From Brachypodius melanocephalos (lineage: Eukaryota > Chordata > Aves > Passeriformes > Pycnonotidae), in contig VZSR01000028.1 of the NCBI GenBank assembly GCA_013398615.1, positions 1,343,537 to 1,407,536 of the forward strand: 64,000 bases of DNA, read 5' to 3'. Position numbers and translations under genes: made by a program. The notes below the pieces were generated by a model, which saw only the letters and a list, made by a program, of their open reading frames with translations, had not been told where the DNA came from and did no database searches. Numbering within the stretch: the first letter of the stretch is position 1; each line of letters begins with the position of its first letter. This document shows, piece after piece, positions 61,401 through 64,000 of this stretch.

Positions 61401-62590
61401 GTTGTCCTTGTACTCTGAACTGTGCCATTTCCCATGCACAGCATCCTATGCAGGGAGGCAGAGCATTAATACCCTGTTCAGGTAATCCAGAGAACAGTGA
61501 TACACAGGCATAATTAAATAATGTCATCAGACCCTGAAGTGAACTCCCTACGGTGAGGAACCGCATGAGAAACCTCCTAATACAACACCTACGGCTTTCT
61601 TACACAAAACCAACCTGACTGTAATGTATTCCATTAGGAGAGCTGGAGTTTAATGGAGAAATCATTATTTTATTTTATTGGCATTTCATGGGTAACGTGG
61701 TATGACGCTTCTGCCCACTGGATCTTGTCATACTTCCATCCAGCTCAAATAAAGAGCTGTCCCTTCTGTCTTTGCCACAGAGGTGTGAGATGACCATGGT
61801 CCTGCCTGTTCTGTGTAATGACCTCAGATGGTCTCAGACAACAACGCTGGGTTTGTACTGCTGAAGTCCTTCCGAGCTCTCCTCTAAAGCCTCTGCAGTT
61901 TTCAACAGCCCCTTTGAAGTGTGGGCATCCAAAGCATGACACACTGCTCAATTAGCAGTGTCCTCAAATACTAAATACTCTAATACTAAATACTAAATCT
62001 GTCTCTGAGATGTCTGCCCCACAGCTGCAACCCCAAGCATTTCTCCCATCACACCATTCTCACCACAGCCATCAGGCAACACGAGATGGCAGCTCTGAGG
62101 AAAATGGCTGGGAGAGAGGCTCTTCAGTGGTGCTGCTGCTCCAACATCACGTAATGGGCAATATGTACTAATGGATTGTGACAGCAGGGCGAGGCTCCAG
62201 CTCTAATATCCATTGCCCCTGTCATATGCTCAAGATGGCTTTTCTCACAGCAAAGCTGGACGCATTTGTGGTGCTGCTGTCTCAGGTAATCAATGGAAAA
62301 GCAGAGAAAGCTGGGACAAAGGACCATTGCACCAGGGTGCCATCCATGGCTTGGCTTAGCAGCTTCCTCTAGCTGTCATTCCTTGACAAGTTTTTTTGCT
62401 ACTTTCCAGGTGTCCTGCCCTTCCTATTCCTGCTGTGTTACACACCAGCTTGTGGGTTCCTATCTCTTATCCCCCTTGCAGTCAGGTTTGCTTTTTTTAC
62501 CCATTCCTCACGCTGCCTTCCTTGCCTCTCCTGTCTCCTGTACTGTTTTATTTATCTATTTAATGCTGTTCTCATGATTATGGTATTTGG
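61401..62590. other. Noncoding DNA, no gene seen
   Basis: Contains a short AATACTA tandem array at 61967-61998 and an AT-rich TTATTTTATTTTATTGG patch at 61665. No gene or transposon is recognised. Confidence 0.4.
61967..61998 (+). repeat. Short AATACTA tandem repeat
   Basis: About four imperfect copies of AATACTA within 32 bp. Slippage-type repeat. Confidence 0.8.
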
Positions 62591-62622
62591 GCACCAAGCA
62601 ACTCGAATAAACGGTGTGTTTC

Positions 62623-62671
62623 ATTGGCTCACAGTGTTCCCATTTATGCCGGTTGCCTGGTAACAGCTGTT
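62623..62671. promoter_or_regulatory. X-box, E-box palindrome and inverted CCAAT cluster
   Basis: GTTGCCTGGTAAC at 62652-62664 fits the RFX X-box consensus exactly (half-sites GTTGCC and GGTAAC, one-base spacer). It overlaps AACAGCTGTT at 62662-62671, a perfect E-box palindrome. ATTGG, the inverted CCAAT box bound by NF-Y, lies at 62623-62627. An RFX site near a CCAAT box is a known promoter combination (for example ciliary and MHC class II promoters). Read on the minus strand, the order here is X-box then CCAAT. A GC-richer region begins about 200 bp to the right. Confidence 0.45.
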
Positions 62672-62839
62672 GTAACTGAAGTTGCAAAATTTTTCGTGAA
62701 AAAAGAATCCAGTGCTCCCAAACAGCCTGAACTTGAATAAAACTGCAAACAACAGAGCTGGAATTTTCCACGCTTTGGGGCTCTCCAAAGCCGATCTCTC
62801 GCTGTCAGCTTGAAAAAGTTCAAACAAAACCAAGTTCAG

Positions 62840-63460
62840 CCTCCTTAAAGTCCTGTGGGGCAGAATGCAGAAAGCCTCAGTCGTGTCCCTGCGCTTAAAC
62901 TCCTGTCCTTGCTGCACTCACAGGAATGCAAATCAGTACCTGAGCCCTGCAGCTGGCTGGAGGCTGCCACAGAAGCTCGCTCTTGGCTGGAGGGTGTTCC
63001 TGACTCTCGAAATGGCAACAGAGGGTCTGCCTCTGTTTGTCTCTGCCAGTGGTTTCCACCCTGCAGGATTGAGTTTTGAAGCTGAAAGATGTTTCTAATT
63101 AGAAGCCTTGCCGAGGCAGGCTGGGAGCTGGGAGGCTGCGGGAGCTCAGCTGAGCTGAGGAGACAGCAGAGGGTGTTGGCAGCCAGGCACATTCCCCACC
63201 TTCTACCTGGGGTCAAACCTTTGTGCCTGCGTGCTGCGGGTCTGGACGGGGCAGGCAGCCCTGCCTCAGATCTGGCCCGCCTGTGCCCCAGAGCCCGTCT
63301 CATACTTTGTGCCTTCGTGGATTGGGAAAACAAACCCGGGAGCAGAGTGGTAAGAAGGTGATTTTGCTGCTGAAGGAGCAGCTTCGATTCAAAGCCGGGG
63401 TGCAGAGGCGCTGAGCAGCAGCAGTGCATTTGCAAAGACTGTGACAGCTCTTGGCACAAG
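62840..63460. other. GC-rich region, possible promoter or noncoding exon
   Basis: About 60 percent GC, with roughly 12 CpGs between 63100 and 63415. The observed/expected ratio is near 0.4, below island criteria. A 204-codon minus-strand frame (62845-63459) and several plus-strand frames are open together, as expected of GC-rich DNA. A fair splice-donor match, GTG/GTAAGAAG, lies near 63347-63356. It could be the edge of a promoter or a noncoding exon. No protein family is recognised. Confidence 0.25.
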
Positions 63461-63980
63461 GCACCCAGTGCTGGGATGCCTTCCCTTGGAGCTACTACAG
63501 AACAGCATCAAAACACCACCCCAAATTACTCTTAGGTTCCACAGCACCTTGTAAAAACCCTAATCCTTCTGCTGAGCAGGGAGCACCCAGACTTTGCAGG
63601 AACAGACTTTCATGTGACCATTAAATTAACTTCGGGGCCAAAATTGTAACTGCTGCAGGAAACTGTGGAAACAGATGAAAAATGAACTGCTAACATTATA
63701 GTGAAAAACCCATGCTGTACAAAACATGAAGAAGGAGCAAAAGACTTCATGGACCAGTTACAGTAAAAAATAAGAATTTCCACGCTTTGTTGCATTAATT
63801 GAAAAGAATCTAAAAACACTAATAACATTACTTCATAGTATCATTAATGATTGTTCAGTGTTCAAAGTTATTTAATGATGAGTCAGAATACAAACAAAAT
63901 TAGTATGACCAGATCATAACCTATTTTTAAAAATACGAATGAGTTGTTAAAACAGCAAGTAAAAGAAATCAGCATGTGGT
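63461..63980. other. AT-rich noncoding DNA
   Basis: AT-rich sequence to the end of the window. No gene or transposon is recognised. Confidence 0.4.
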
Positions 63981-64000
63981 TGTTTGTTTGTTTGTTTGTT
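63981..64000 (+). repeat. (GTTT)n microsatellite, cut by window end
   Basis: Five TGTT/GTTT units run into the window boundary. The true length is unknown. Confidence 0.9.

Noticed and set aside
62845..63459. 204-codon minus-strand open frame, the longest in the window
   Set aside because: It lies in GC-rich DNA where several other frames are also open. The peptide has no recognisable domain and is rich in S, L, Q and A in a composition-driven way.

Overview
This window looks like vertebrate, almost certainly avian, nuclear DNA. The main evidence is four copies of CR1-type LINE 3' ends, the dominant retroposon of birds. One of them (3648-4037) carries the diagnostic terminal ATGATTCT-type 8-mer repeat. 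I see no primate or rodent style SINE/LINE content, no bacterial operon structure, no ribosome-binding sites and no CRISPR array. Base composition is moderately AT-rich with CpG depletion, as expected for a gene-poor amniote region. I cannot tell the bird lineage or name the locus from sequence alone.

I could not identify a protein-coding gene or a convincing coding exon. The longest open frames are 204, 187, 186 and 165 codons. They encode low-complexity or unrecognisable peptides, run through homopolymers, or sit in locally GC-rich DNA where stops are rare. The window is best read as a gene desert or the inside of a very large intron. No translated product is annotated.

Layout: 1-3.6 kb is unique DNA with one CpG-retaining block (about 2.06-2.54 kb). 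At 3.65-5.34 kb two CR1 fragments lie in opposite orientation. At 7.9-9.1 kb an A-rich tract is followed by a block holding the only clear CpG island (about 8.52-8.83 kb) flanked by enhancer-like AT-rich sequence; this is the best promoter or regulatory candidate. From 9.1 to 41 kb the DNA is mostly featureless. It is interrupted by a direct repeat of an RFX/X-box-like motif (19.1-19.2 kb), a 27-nt-arm hairpin (21.72-21.78 kb), a CR1 tail (25.3 kb), two probable ancient amniote repeats (26.5 and 35.2 kb), two smaller hairpins (30.8 and 35.0 kb) and a 44-T run within a 64-nt pyrimidine tract (40.04-40.10 kb). From 41 to 62.7 kb several blocks have the look of conserved noncoding elements. One of them (48.1-48.5 kb) carries a perfect inverted repeat of TAAT homeodomain sites. 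Another CR1 copy lies at 51.76-52.25 kb. An X-box next to an E-box palindrome at 62.65 kb precedes a GC-rich stretch.

No previously undescribed multi-gene system is evident. The most interesting signals are the 60-nt hairpin at 21719-21778, the CpG island at 8.5-8.8 kb, the homeodomain inverted repeat at 48477-48508 and the paired X-box motifs at 19.1-19.2 kb. Conservation calls are visual impressions without any alignment and are scored low.
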